Assembly: GCA_963832965.1 (NCBI GenBank)
Contig: CAWHVW010000002.1
Location: forward strand, 1,116,001 to 1,180,000
Reading direction: 5' to 3'
DNA length: 64,000 bases
Origin: CAWACP01 sp963832965
GTDB lineage: Bacteria; Acidobacteriota; Terriglobia; Bryobacterales; Bryobacteraceae
Below are positions 1 through 7,799 of this stretch, one piece after another; position 1 is the first letter of the stretch; every line of letters begins with the position of its first letter. Made by a program: the position numbers and the translations under genes. The notes below the pieces were generated by a model. That model worked only from the letters and a program-made list of their open reading frames with translations, was not told where the DNA came from and made no database searches.

Positions 1-196
1 GATTGAATGGGGGCCGGGCATTTATGGAGCGGAGGCGGCGGCGGAGAATTACTATCACACCTCCGCGGCGCGGCTGACGCGCGAGCAATCGGCGCATCTG
101 GCGGCCATCATCCCCAACCCGCGCCGCCGCAAGCCCGGGCGCATGAACGACTACAGCGATGAGATACTGCTGCGCATGCGCCAGATGGGCTGGTAG
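1..196 (+). CDS. mtgA: Monofunctional peptidoglycan transglycosylase, C-terminal part
   Basis: This is the 3' end of a gene that begins before the window; 64 residues are visible in the frame starting at base 2. The translation begins IEWGPGIYGAEAAAENYY and continues with A-L-x6-AAIIPNP, the conserved end of the family GT51 glycosyltransferase domain in MtgA. MtgA polymerises lipid II into glycan strands at the inner membrane. No transpeptidase domain follows, and the stop comes soon after the RRRKPGRM stretch, which fits the stand-alone enzyme and not a bifunctional PBP1. The catalytic glutamates lie outside the window, so completeness cannot be judged. Confidence 0.85.
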   Translation, partial: IEWGPGIYGAEAAAENYYHTSAARLTREQSAHLAAIIPNPRRRKPGRMNDYSDEILLRMRQMGW

Positions 197-197
197 C

Positions 198-644
198 TCA
201 GGCCCGGACGACGGACTCGGCGATGCGCCGCAGGTGTTCGCGGCGATGGAGGGAGCGGTTGAGAACGCGCTCGAAGCCGCCGGCGCCGATCTGATCGATC
301 AATTCGCCGCCGAGGCGATCGAGTTCGGCATCGACGGCCTCGGCGCTCTCCAGCGCCATGAGCGAAGCTTCGTTGCCGGGGACGGCCCGGGAGATTTCCC
401 GCGCGGCTTGATTGATGGAGTCGACCGCCGACGGAGGGACGCGCACCGGTTCAAAGCCGGTACGCTGCCACTGCCGGATGCGGTGCAGAATCACGCGGTC
501 CCAGAAGGCGATATGGCAGAAGACGGCGGAGACGGTCCAGCCGTTGCCCAGATCGCGCGCGAGGTCGTCGTCGCTGAGGCTTGCGGTGAGGGCTTGCAAC
601 TCGCGGCGGGAGGCTTCGTTTTCCTGCGCAAACGCGTGGGCCAT
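198..644 (-). CDS. DinB-like four-helix-bundle protein
   Basis: The product is 148 residues, all helical, of the DinB/YfiT/MDMPI metalloenzyme superfamily. The typical N-terminal signature NGWTVSAVFCHIAFWD is present, with the first metal-ligand-type histidine in FCHIAFWD. The C-terminal HRREHLRRI supplies the other histidines expected of the divalent-metal site. Family members act as thiol-dependent transferases or metal-dependent hydrolases, but the substrate cannot be predicted here. The gene converges on mtgA and its stop is two bases from the mtgA stop, leaving no room for a separate terminator. The start codon overlaps no other gene. Confidence 0.75.
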   Translation of the reverse strand: MAHAFAQENEASRRELQALTASLSDDDLARDLGNGWTVSAVFCHIAFWDRVILHRIRQWQRTGFEPVRVPPSAVDSINQAAREISRAVPGNEASLMALESAEAVDAELDRLGGELIDQIGAGGFERVLNRSLHRREHLRRIAESVVRA

Positions 645-693
645 GGCTCAAGTCTATCGCCGGGGGGAGCTGGTCCGACGGCGCGGAATCTTA

Positions 694-722
694 GCCGCCG
701 ATGAACGCCGATGAACGCGGAT
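694..722. repeat. Tandem 11-bp motif between genes
   Basis: The unit GCCGATGAACG occurs twice in tandem and is followed by GCGGAT. It sits in the short gap between two minus-strand genes and is outside any coding frame I accept. It resembles in style, but not in sequence, the CACGAATGAACACGAAT repeats at about 32020 and 47780. Function unknown. Confidence 0.5.
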
Positions 723-730
723 ATCCAAAG

Positions 731-1231
731 CTACTGCCGGACGCCGACGTAGATGGTCATCTGCGTGTTTTGCGGATCGGCGGCGCGTTCGTCGTAGACC
801 TCGAAGTCGGTGCGGTAGGCGCGATCGAGCGGGGTGGCCCAGATGCGCTTCCAGGTTTCGTAGACCACGCGGGCGGCGGGGCCGCGGTCCGAGGTGAAAA
901 CAGAATAGTGGCCGGCGGGAATCCCGCGGGCGACCATGCCCTCGGGAATGGTGGATATCGACGACACGCGGGCGCCGAGCACGAACGTGTACGCGCCGTC
1001 TTTGTCGCTTTCGTAATCGGTGTACAGCGCCACGACGGACTGGTCGGCTTTGTTGGGGATGCGCGCGAGCAGGCCCTCGGTCATGAGCCGGCCCCAGAGC
1101 TTTGCGATGACGCCGTCTTTGGTCATCTCCCGCGCGTTGCTGGTGCGCGCCTCGATGCCGATTACCTGGATGTCGTGGTCAAAACTTGTGGCGGTCACGA
1201 TGGCAAGAACACCCGCAAGGAGGAGATTCAT
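731..1231 (-). CDS. GyrI-like (AraC effector-binding type) secreted or anchored protein
   Basis: The product is about 166 residues. A short hydrophobic N-terminus (MNLLLAGVLAIVTA) suggests a signal peptide. It is followed by a GyrI-like/Bacterial_effector-binding fold: FDHDIQVIGIEART near the start, the middle segment AKLWGRLM, then ALYTDYESDKDGAYTFVLG and the C-terminal TDFEVYDER. These are landmarks of the Cass2/GyrI-like ligand-binding family. I chose the ATG at 1231 and not the upstream in-frame one because the hydrophobic leader begins there. The ligand is unknown. An exported copy is unusual for a fold mostly seen in cytoplasmic regulators. Confidence 0.65.
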   Translation of the reverse strand: MNLLLAGVLAIVTATSFDHDIQVIGIEARTSNAREMTKDGVIAKLWGRLMTEGLLARIPNKADQSVVALYTDYESDKDGAYTFVLGARVSSISTIPEGMVARGIPAGHYSVFTSDRGPAARVVYETWKRIWATPLDRAYRTDFEVYDERAADPQNTQMTIYVGVRQ

Positions 1232-1266
1232 ACCGACTCCACAGTGTAGCGCGCGCATACTGGAGA

Positions 1267-1713
1267 ATGCCTTCCCGGATTGCGCTGCGCCGTTGCCGCG
1301 GCGCCGACCTGCGCAGCGTGCTGGCGGTGGAACGCGCGTCCTTCGCGGCCGATGCGTGGCCTCGCGAGCTTTTTGTCGAGCTGATGGAAGAATGCCCGCG
1401 GTTGTTTCTGGTGGGCATCGTGGATGGGCGGGTTGCGGGCTATGTCGCGGCGGTCGAGAGGGGTGAAGCCGCCGAACTGGTGTCCATTGCCGTCCACCCG
1501 CGCCATCGCGGCCGCGGTGTGGCGGGCGCGCTGATGCGCCGCGTGCTGGCGCTGCTGCGGGCCGGAGGCATCGGGGAGTGCTGGCTGATGGTGCGCCCGG
1601 ACAACCGCAGCGCGATCTCTCTGTACCAGGCGTTCGGGTTCGCGCGCGTGCGGCGCGTGAAAAATTACTACGGCCGTGGCGCCGACGGCTGGCGCATGCG
1701 GGCGCGATGGTAG
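1267..1713 (+). CDS. rimI: GNAT acetyltransferase, RimI-like
   Basis: The product is 148 residues with a single GNAT domain. The acetyl-CoA-binding motif A reads VHPRHRGRGVAGALMRRVL, followed by LMVRPDNRSAISLYQAFGF and the RVKNYY segment that is characteristic of RimI-type enzymes. RimI acetylates the N-terminal alanine of ribosomal protein S18. The frame is open further upstream, but the ATG at 1267 follows a GGAG-like sequence and gives a normal RimI length, so that start was chosen. RimI genes often sit near tsaB/tsaD, which is not the case here; related GNATs with other substrates cannot be excluded. Confidence 0.7.
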   Translation: MPSRIALRRCRGADLRSVLAVERASFAADAWPRELFVELMEECPRLFLVGIVDGRVAGYVAAVERGEAAELVSIAVHPRHRGRGVAGALMRRVLALLRAGGIGECWLMVRPDNRSAISLYQAFGFARVRRVKNYYGRGADGWRMRARW

Positions 1714-1718
1714 CCCGG

Positions 1719-2165
1719 TTACTCGACGGTGACCGTGGCCTGTTCGCTGGCCGTCTCCCCCTTGGAACTCTTCGCGGTGAGCGTATAGACCGTGGTGCGC
1801 CGTGGTTCCACGTCGATGCAGCGGCTCAGCGCGGGCTTCCAGGCTCCCAGATGCGGATCGATGGTTACTGAAGCGGCGTTGGAGACGCCGTAGCAAAGGC
1901 TCACGTGGGTACCCGGGTGGACGGCGGCGGGGCTGGCGTAGAAGTCGAGGATGGTGAGCTTGTCGCCGCCCAGGCGGTCCAGAATCTCGCGGTCGGATTG
2001 AGCCTGCCGCTCGGCGTCCGCGCGGGCCGCCTCGCGGGCTTCGCGGTGGCGCGACAGGAAAACCCAGCCAGTCCACAGGAGCGCCAGAACCAAAGCCGCG
2101 GTGGTCCAGGGAAGCAAGGGCCGCAACGCGGAGGCGAGCCGGGGTTCGCGGTGGTCGTTCGCCAC
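1719..2165 (-). CDS. Single-pass membrane protein with C-terminal Ig-like domain, unknown function
   Basis: With the GTG start at 2165 the product is 148 residues. It has a cytoplasmic N-terminus of about 17 residues, one membrane segment (WTTAALVLALLWTGWVFL), a charged helical linker rich in Arg, Ala and Glu, and a C-terminal all-beta region. That region contains the stretches LCYGVSNAASVTIDPHLG and TTVYTLTAKSSKGE, which read like a bacterial Ig/fibronectin-type fold. The open frame extends far upstream on this strand, but that part lies antisense to the SDR gene and has no domain character. The partner of this envelope domain is unknown. Confidence 0.55.
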   Translation of the reverse strand: MANDHREPRLASALRPLLPWTTAALVLALLWTGWVFLSRHREAREAARADAERQAQSDREILDRLGGDKLTILDFYASPAAVHPGTHVSLCYGVSNAASVTIDPHLGAWKPALSRCIDVEPRRTTVYTLTAKSSKGETASEQATVTVE

Positions 2166-2207
2166 AAAGCCATTATCGTGCTTCCCGCGGGGGGCGGCGC
2201 GCGTCCC

Positions 2208-2936
2208 ATGAGTATGGAGCGATTTCTGGCGGGGAAGGTTGTGGTGGTGACGGGCGGGACGAAGGGAATTGGCCGGGCCATCGCGGAGGCAGTGCTCGCG
2301 GCGGGCGCACATGTGGGGATTTGCGGGCGCAACGGGGGTGAAGTGGATCGGGCGGTCTCCGATCTGCGCAAGCGTGCGCCAGCCGACACAAGAGTGGCGG
2401 GTGCAGTTTGTGACGTTTCCGACCCAGATCAGGTTCGATCTCTGTTCGAAGTTGTCGATAAGGAACTCGAAGGGATCGATGTGCTGGTGAACAACGCCGG
2501 GGTCGGCGTATTCGGCACGACGGCTGAATTGAGCATTGAGCAATGGCGGCAGACGGTGGACACGAATCTCTCGGGGGCATTCTACTGTGCGCGGGAAGCG
2601 CTGCGGCGGTTTCGCGCCCGGGGGGCGGGATACATCATCAACATCTCCAGTCTGGCGGGGAAGAACCCGTTCGCCGGGGGTGCGGCTTACAACGCGTCGA
2701 AATTTGGACTCAACGGCTTCAGTGAGGCAATGATGCTGGATCACCGGCAGGAGAACGTGCGGGTCAGCTACATTATGCCGGGCAGCGTGGACACGGCATT
2801 CGGCAGGAACAGTGAGCCAGCTGACTGGAAGATTGCTCCTTCCGATATTGCGGAGATTGTAATTGGTTTATTGAGAATGCCGGCGCGCACGCTGGTGAGC
2901 CGGGTGGAAGTGAGACCGTCAAAACCAAGGAAGTAG
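2208..2936 (+). CDS. Short-chain dehydrogenase/reductase
   Basis: The product is 242 residues, a classical SDR. It has the NAD(P)-binding glycine motif TGGTKGIG, the NNAG motif at about residue 89, the catalytic serine in INISSL and the YNASK catalytic Tyr/Lys pair. The acidic DVSD segment fits adenine-ring binding. The C-terminus after the MPGSVDT motif is short, as in 3-ketoacyl-ACP reductase-like members. Two in-frame ATGs lie six bases apart (2208, 2214). The gene is divergent from the Ig-like membrane gene with a 42-bp gap, so both promoters must be compact. The substrate cannot be assigned from sequence. Confidence 0.85.
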   Translation: MSMERFLAGKVVVVTGGTKGIGRAIAEAVLAAGAHVGICGRNGGEVDRAVSDLRKRAPADTRVAGAVCDVSDPDQVRSLFEVVDKELEGIDVLVNNAGVGVFGTTAELSIEQWRQTVDTNLSGAFYCAREALRRFRARGAGYIINISSLAGKNPFAGGAAYNASKFGLNGFSEAMMLDHRQENVRVSYIMPGSVDTAFGRNSEPADWKIAPSDIAEIVIGLLRMPARTLVSRVEVRPSKPRK

Positions 2937-3014
2937 TGGGAGTGACCGCGTCGTCATGAAGTGGCACGCAAGTTGCTCGGAGTAAGTATGGAGCGCTTGG
3001 GAAAGAGGCCGAAT

Positions 3015-4196
3015 ATGGTGAAAACGAACATCTCCCTGGATCCGTCGAAAACGGGGCGTGAAGCGGAAAGCCTGGAAGGCAGTCTGCACAAGCTCATCGT
3101 CGGCCAGGACGACGCGATTCAACAGATTGTGAACATCTATCAGATGCACCTCACCGGAATGAGTGCTCCCGGGAGGCCCATCGGGAATTTTCTGTTCCTG
3201 GGACCCACCGGCTCCGGCAAGACGCGCATTGTGGAAGCGACGGCGGAGTGTCTGCTGAAGAACCCGCGGGCGGTGATCAAGATTGACTGCGGAGAGTTCC
3301 AGCACAGCCACGAGATTGCCAAGCTGATCGGCTCGCCTCCGGGATATCTGGGACACCGCGAGACGCACCCGCTGCTGAGCCAGGAAGTGCTGAGCCAGCA
3401 CCACACCGATCAGATGAAGCTGAGCTTCGTGCTGTTCGACGAGATTGAGAAGGCCAGCGACGCGCTTTGGAACCTGCTGCTGGGCATTCTGGATAAAGCC
3501 GTGCTCACGCTGGGGGACAACCGCAAGGTGGATTTCTCGAAGGCCATGATCTTCATGACCAGCAATCTGGGCGCGGCGGAGATGAGCGCTCTGATGAATC
3601 CCAAGGTGGGATTCGGGGCGGCGGAAGCGGCCCGGAAAACGGCTGCCGGCGAGTTCGACCAGAAGCTCACCGAAAAATTGAAGAACAGCAGCGTGGAAGC
3701 GGCCCGGCGCAAGTTCACGCCGGAATTCATCAACCGTCTGGACAAGATCGTCACTTTCCGGCCGCTGGGTTCCGAGGAGCTGCGGCGCATCCTGGATATC
3801 GAGTTGAATCTGGTGCAACAGCGCGTGTTCAGCACCAATCCGGATCGTGCGTTCATCTTCAAGATCACCGAATCGGGCAAGGGCCATCTGCTCGAAGAGG
3901 GCACCGACCTGAAATACGGCGCACGGCACTTGAAGCGGGCCATCGAACGCCTGGTGGTGCAGCCGATGTCCAATCTGATCGCCACCGACCAGGTGCGCGG
4001 CGGAGACTGGGTGAAGGTGGATTTCGATTCCGACCGGCGCTGCATGACGTTCACGCGGGAAGCCGAGGGATTGCCGGTGGCGGCAATGGCCGATCTGATG
4101 GAGCACCCGATGTCGGCGCCAAGCTTTGCCATGGCTGCCGGGGCGGCTTACGAGCCGGTTCGGGTGGCCAGCGCGCGGTCTTCGCGGCGAAGCTGA
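3015..4196 (+). CDS. Single-module Clp/HSP100-type AAA+ ATPase
   Basis: The product is 393 residues with one AAA+ module of the ClpA/ClpB second-domain class. It has Walker A GPTGSGKT, the pore-loop-type GSPPGYLGH, Walker B VLFDEIEKAS, sensor 1 MTSNLG, the arginine-finger region FTPEFINRLDK and the ClpB D2-small domain with sensor 2 GARHLKRAIE. It lacks the Clp N-domain, the first AAA module and the middle coiled coil, and I see no ClpX zinc finger. The ATG at 3015 has AGAGG six bases upstream; GTG 2961 and ATG 2988 are alternatives. It is probably an ATP-driven unfoldase with an unidentified partner. The C-terminal 40 residues are Ala/Ser/Arg-rich and look disordered. Confidence 0.85.
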   Translation: MVKTNISLDPSKTGREAESLEGSLHKLIVGQDDAIQQIVNIYQMHLTGMSAPGRPIGNFLFLGPTGSGKTRIVEATAECLLKNPRAVIKIDCGEFQHSHEIAKLIGSPPGYLGHRETHPLLSQEVLSQHHTDQMKLSFVLFDEIEKASDALWNLLLGILDKAVLTLGDNRKVDFSKAMIFMTSNLGAAEMSALMNPKVGFGAAEAARKTAAGEFDQKLTEKLKNSSVEAARRKFTPEFINRLDKIVTFRPLGSEELRRILDIELNLVQQRVFSTNPDRAFIFKITESGKGHLLEEGTDLKYGARHLKRAIERLVVQPMSNLIATDQVRGGDWVKVDFDSDRRCMTFTREAEGLPVAAMADLMEHPMSAPSFAMAAGAAYEPVRVASARSSRRS

Positions 4197-4232
4197 CGGG
4201 GCGGGTGGACAGACGTGCAGGGCGGGAGAGGA

Positions 4233-4312
4233 GGGGACAGACGGGTGCGTCCCTTACCGGTCTGGGCGTGCTGGTTGGGATCTTCCGCCTGGGGACGCAC
4301 TCGTCTGTCCCC
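4233..4312. repeat. 21-bp inverted repeat (REP-like) between convergent genes
   Basis: The left arm 4233-4253 (GGGGACAGACGGGTGCGTCC plus C) pairs with the right arm 4292-4312 with one mismatch across a 38-base loop. A partial third arm (GGACAGACGTGC) lies just before it at about 4207. The element fills the gap between the convergent AAA+ and nitrite/sulfite reductase genes. The CGTCTGTCCCC end resembles the REP sequences that accompany REP-associated tyrosine transposases. It could also terminate transcription from both sides as RNA, although it has no T-run. Confidence 0.75.
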
Positions 4313-4315
4313 TGG

Positions 4316-6082
4316 CTACGCGGCGCACTCTCCGCGGCCCAGCTTGAGCGAGAACGCTTCTTCGTCGCCCCAGTCCTGATATAGCTCCGGGAAGGTCTCG
4401 GCCGGCTTGGCCAGATCGGTGGTCATGGCCCGGAACGTCTCCACCTTGTGGCGCAGCACGTAATCCCGAAAGGCTTCACCGTCCAGCCGATTGGCGAGGA
4501 AATGATCCAGAACCCGGCGCACCGCGACCGGCGCCAGACGCGCGGGCACGCTCTGGATGGCCAGGCCGAAGCGCAGCATTCCCTGCTGATCGTAGCCGCC
4601 GCCCAGAAGCATCTGATAGTACGGCACTTCGCGGCCCTCGATCTTGCGGGCGTTTCCGTAGAAGCCAAAATCTCCAGTCCAGTGCTGGCCGCAGGAGTTC
4701 GGGCAACCGCTGATTCGCACCGACAGCCGGCGCACGCCGGGGTCGTCGTAACCGGCCACCGCGCTGGCCACAGCCTCGCCCAGATTCATGGACTTGGTCA
4801 GCGCCAGGTTGCAACTGTACGCTCCAGGACAGGTGGTGACGTCCTCGATCTGATGCGCGCCCGCTCCGGCCAGATCGATCTGCCGCAGCGCTTCGTAGAC
4901 GCGCTTCAGGTTGTGCAGCGGGATGAAGCCAAGCATCAGATTCTGGTCCATGCTGACGCGCACATAGCTGTCGCCGGCGTCGCGGGCCAGGCTGGCCACG
5001 GAGCGCATCTGACCGGCGGTGAGGTTGCCCTGCGGCACCTTCACAGTGATGATCGCGTAGCCGTTCTGGCGCTGGGGCCGGGTGTTGGTTTCCAGCCAGT
5101 GCTCGTACGCCGGGTCCATGTGCCCGTTGAGGACCGGCAACTGCTTCCCGGCGCCGAGTGGTGGTGGCACTGCTTGAAAACCACCAAAGCTTTCCGGGAC
5201 TTCGTCGGGTAGCGCGATGCCGCCGTTCTCCAGAATGTCGCGGTACTCCTTCTCGACGTTCTCCTTCACCCAGTCAAAACCGCGCTCGCGGACGATGAAC
5301 TTCAGCCGCGCCTTGTTCTTGTTCTGCCGGTTGCCGTGCTTGTTGAAGATGCGCAGCACCGCTTCCACTTTGTGCACAAGCTGATCGGCGGGAACGAACT
5401 CGTCCAGCAGTTGCGCCTCATTCGGCAGGGGGCCCAGTCCACCGCCCACCACCATGCGAAAGCCGTGCTGGCCGTTGCGGATTACCGCGCGCAGGCCGAC
5501 ATCGTTGAAAGAGGTGCCGATGCAATCCTCGGGGCAGCCGGAAAACGCGATCTTGAACTTGCGCGGCATGCTGTCGGTGAGTTCCTTGTGCAGGAAAGCG
5601 AAGGCGATGCGGCGCGCGTAAGGGTGAACATCGAAAGGCTCGTCGGGCAGAAGACCGCTGAGCGGGCACGCGGTGACGTTGCGAACCGTGTTGTAGCAGG
5701 CCTCGCGCGTGGTGAGGCGCTGATCGGCCAGCAGGTGCAGCAGATCGGCTACATTGGCCAGCGGCACGAAGTGATATTGCAGGTTCTGGCGGGTGGTCAG
5801 GTGGCCTTTGCCATAGGCGAAGCGCTCCGAAACCAGGGCGAGCTGGTCCAGTTGATCCGCGGTGAGCGTGCCGCCGGGAATCTTGGTACGGATCATCTGC
5901 ACGCCGGCCTGGCGCTGGCCGTAGATGCCGCGGCGGAGGCGGAACGGCCGGAACTCATCTTCGGTCAGTTCACCGGCGAGCAGCCTGTTGGCGTGTTCAC
6001 GGAACAGCTCGATGTCCTGGCGCACAATGGCGTCATATTCGGCTTCCGTATGTGAGTGAGCGCAAAGGGCAGATTCAGACAT
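4316..6082 (-). CDS. Nitrite/sulfite reductase, siroheme and [4Fe-4S] enzyme
   Basis: The product is about 588 residues with two tandem ferredoxin-like and siroheme-binding halves. The C-terminal half carries the cluster and siroheme cysteines TTCPGAYSCNLALT (Cx5C) and ISGCPNSCGQHWTGDFGF (Cx3C). The N-terminal half keeps the pseudo-repeat with TACPLSG and FSGCPEDC. The enzyme reduces nitrite to ammonia or sulfite to sulfide with six electrons, probably from ferredoxin, since no flavoprotein domain is fused. I chose the ATG at 6082 (MSESALCAHS); a frame-open ATG at 6127 adds 15 residues without domain content. No nitrate transport or sulfate activation genes are adjacent, so the natural substrate is undecided. 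Confidence 0.85.
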   Translation of the reverse strand: MSESALCAHSHTEAEYDAIVRQDIELFREHANRLLAGELTEDEFRPFRLRRGIYGQRQAGVQMIRTKIPGGTLTADQLDQLALVSERFAYGKGHLTTRQNLQYHFVPLANVADLLHLLADQRLTTREACYNTVRNVTACPLSGLLPDEPFDVHPYARRIAFAFLHKELTDSMPRKFKIAFSGCPEDCIGTSFNDVGLRAVIRNGQHGFRMVVGGGLGPLPNEAQLLDEFVPADQLVHKVEAVLRIFNKHGNRQNKNKARLKFIVRERGFDWVKENVEKEYRDILENGGIALPDEVPESFGGFQAVPPPLGAGKQLPVLNGHMDPAYEHWLETNTRPQRQNGYAIITVKVPQGNLTAGQMRSVASLARDAGDSYVRVSMDQNLMLGFIPLHNLKRVYEALRQIDLAGAGAHQIEDVTTCPGAYSCNLALTKSMNLGEAVASAVAGYDDPGVRRLSVRISGCPNSCGQHWTGDFGFYGNARKIEGREVPYYQMLLGGGYDQQGMLRFGLAIQSVPARLAPVAVRRVLDHFLANRLDGEAFRDYVLRHKVETFRAMTTDLAKPAETFPELYQDWGDEEAFSLKLGRGECAA

Positions 6083-6220
6083 CTGGCAAAGTACCGCTTC
6101 TCGATGGATTATAGCATGTTTGTGCAATCAGGTAGTGTCTTAGTTTGAATTTCGGGCTTCGGAAGCGGACCTCCGCGGCTCAAGCTATTCTGAAGAAACG
6201 TTGGTTGGGAGATTTGCAGC

Positions 6221-6754
6221 ATGGCCAAACTTGTCTACGGATTGAGTCAGTCCCTCGACGGCTACGTCGACCACACGAAGCTTGGGCCGCCTGTGCCCGC
6301 GGGCTTCCGTCACTTCATCGAGCTGGTGCGTGGCCTGACGGGCCTCATCTACGGTCGCCGCATGTACGAGATCATGCGTTATTGGGACGAAGATCTTCCT
6401 GATTGGGACCCGGAGGATCGAGACTTCGCGGTGGCGTGGCGGAGCCAGCCGAAGTGGGTCGTGTCGCATTCCCTCAAGTCGGCTGGCCCCAACGCCACGC
6501 TTGTCGCGGATGACTTCGAGACGGTGATACGCAGGCTGAAGGCTGAGCTGGCTGGCGAGATTCACGTTGGCGGACCAGTCCTGGCGCAAAGCCTGACCGA
6601 GGCCGGTCTTATCGATGAGTATCGACTCTACCTCCGCCCCGTCGTGCTTGGCGGCGGCAAGCCATTCTTCGCCGGCCCCCGGCCGCCGCTCCACCTGGTG
6701 GCCAGCGATTTAATCGCCGATGACTTGATTCGGTTGACGTACGTTCCTGCTTAG
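6221..6754 (+). CDS. Dihydrofolate reductase family protein (RibD C-terminal-like)
   Basis: The product is 177 residues with the DHFR-like fold of the RibD C-terminal domain/YyaP group. Landmarks are the N-terminal LVYGLSQSLDGYVD, then GRRMYEIMRYW, the ADDFETVIRRLKAE helix, the GGPVLAQSL pyrophosphate-binding turn and PVVLGGGKPFF near the end. Such proteins bind NADPH, but most have no proven substrate; canonical folate-binding residues of FolA are not obvious. A GGGAG lies ten bases upstream of the ATG. It stands alone between the divergent nitrite/sulfite reductase gene and the AKR gene. Confidence 0.8.
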   Translation: MAKLVYGLSQSLDGYVDHTKLGPPVPAGFRHFIELVRGLTGLIYGRRMYEIMRYWDEDLPDWDPEDRDFAVAWRSQPKWVVSHSLKSAGPNATLVADDFETVIRRLKAELAGEIHVGGPVLAQSLTEAGLIDEYRLYLRPVVLGGGKPFFAGPRPPLHLVASDLIADDLIRLTYVPA

Positions 6755-6838
6755 TCGCGCGACTGGCCCGACGGACTGCGCGGCGAGAAACCTGCGATGC
6801 GCCTACTATGGTAAAATCCGACGCATTGGGGAGGACGA

Positions 6839-7723
6839 ATGGCACACTGCTCCAGACGTGATTTCCTGAAGACCGGCCTCGCCGCGGGTGTTCTGGCGGG
6901 CGCCGGAAGTTTGCCGCTGAAAGCGGCGCGGGCGACGGCAACGGACTGGGTAACACTCGGAAAGTCCGGCGTAAAGGTCACCCGCCTGGCGTTTGGCACG
7001 GGCAGCATCAGCGGCGAGGTGCAGCGCAGCCTGGGACAGGACGAGTTTACGAGGCAGGTGCGTTACGCCTACGACCATGGCATTCGCTTCTTCGAGACCG
7101 CCGAATCCTACGGCGACATGCACCGGATGCTGGGCGTTGCGCTGAAGGGCATTCCGCGCGACAGCTACCGGCTGATGTCGAAGGTGACCACGCGGGAAGG
7201 CACGAACCCGCAGGAGAAGTTCGACGAGCTGCGCAAACTCGCCAACACCGAATACTTCGACATCATGCTGTTGCACTGGCAACACACTTCGACGTGGCCG
7301 AAGGATTCCATGCGCTGGCAGGAGGGCATTCTGCAAGCCGAGGAGAGGCATGCCGTGGTGGCGCACGGCGCGTCGGTACACGGGCTTCCAGCGCTGCGTC
7401 AGGTTCCCGGGAACAAGTTTCTCGAAGTGGCCATGATCCGCATGAACCATACCGGAAAGAGCATGGACGCGGAAGATTACGCCACCAGCGGGCCGGGCAA
7501 TGTCAGCGAAGTGGTGGAGCACGTGAAGCAGGTGCGCGGGGAAGGAATGGGCGTGATCAGCATGAAGCTGGTGGGAGAGGGCTCATTCACGAAACGCGAG
7601 GACCGGCAGGCCGCGCTGCGGTATGCATTCCGGGACGCGGGAGTGGATTCCGTGACCATCGGCTACAAGAGCACGGCGGAGATCGACGAAGCGATTGAGA
7701 ACCTGAATCTGGCGCTCGCGTAG
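6839..7723 (+). CDS. Aldo/keto reductase with Tat signal peptide
   Basis: The product is 294 residues. The N-terminus has a twin-arginine signal, CSRRDFLKTG, followed by an alanine/glycine-rich hydrophobic stretch ending near KAARA, so export of a folded, cofactor-loaded enzyme is likely. The TIM-barrel AKR fold is seen in VTRLAFGTGSISG, the catalytic tyrosine in ETAESYGD, the lysine in LMSKVT and the histidine in MLLHWQH. The GGGGAGGACGA upstream of ATG 6839 is one of the strongest ribosome-binding sites in the window. The C-terminal YKSTAEIDEAIENL is standard for the family. The substrate is unknown; related exported AKRs are common in Acidobacteriota and Planctomycetes. Confidence 0.85.
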   Translation: MAHCSRRDFLKTGLAAGVLAGAGSLPLKAARATATDWVTLGKSGVKVTRLAFGTGSISGEVQRSLGQDEFTRQVRYAYDHGIRFFETAESYGDMHRMLGVALKGIPRDSYRLMSKVTTREGTNPQEKFDELRKLANTEYFDIMLLHWQHTSTWPKDSMRWQEGILQAEERHAVVAHGASVHGLPALRQVPGNKFLEVAMIRMNHTGKSMDAEDYATSGPGNVSEVVEHVKQVRGEGMGVISMKLVGEGSFTKREDRQAALRYAFRDAGVDSVTIGYKSTAEIDEAIENLNLALA

Positions 7724-7799
7724 GCGCCAGGCGGGGTCGCCGCTCGGTCAGGGTCGCGGTTGGGAAGCGTGTAAGGAATGCTGCGGTAATCTGTGAAAC

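Noticed and set aside
2919..4106. Long minus-strand frame antisense to the AAA+ gene (395 codons)
   Set aside because: It is a His/Leu/Arg-rich mirror of the AAA+ coding sequence, with no domain character. Similar long antisense frames lie opposite tonB/Gfo-Idh (36518-38572), ligA (59292-61943) and nnr (29812-31320).
4316..6082. Assignment of the siroheme enzyme specifically to nirA or to cysI/sir
   Set aside because: Cluster and siroheme motifs are shared by both activities and no pathway genes adjoin, so only the combined name is supported.
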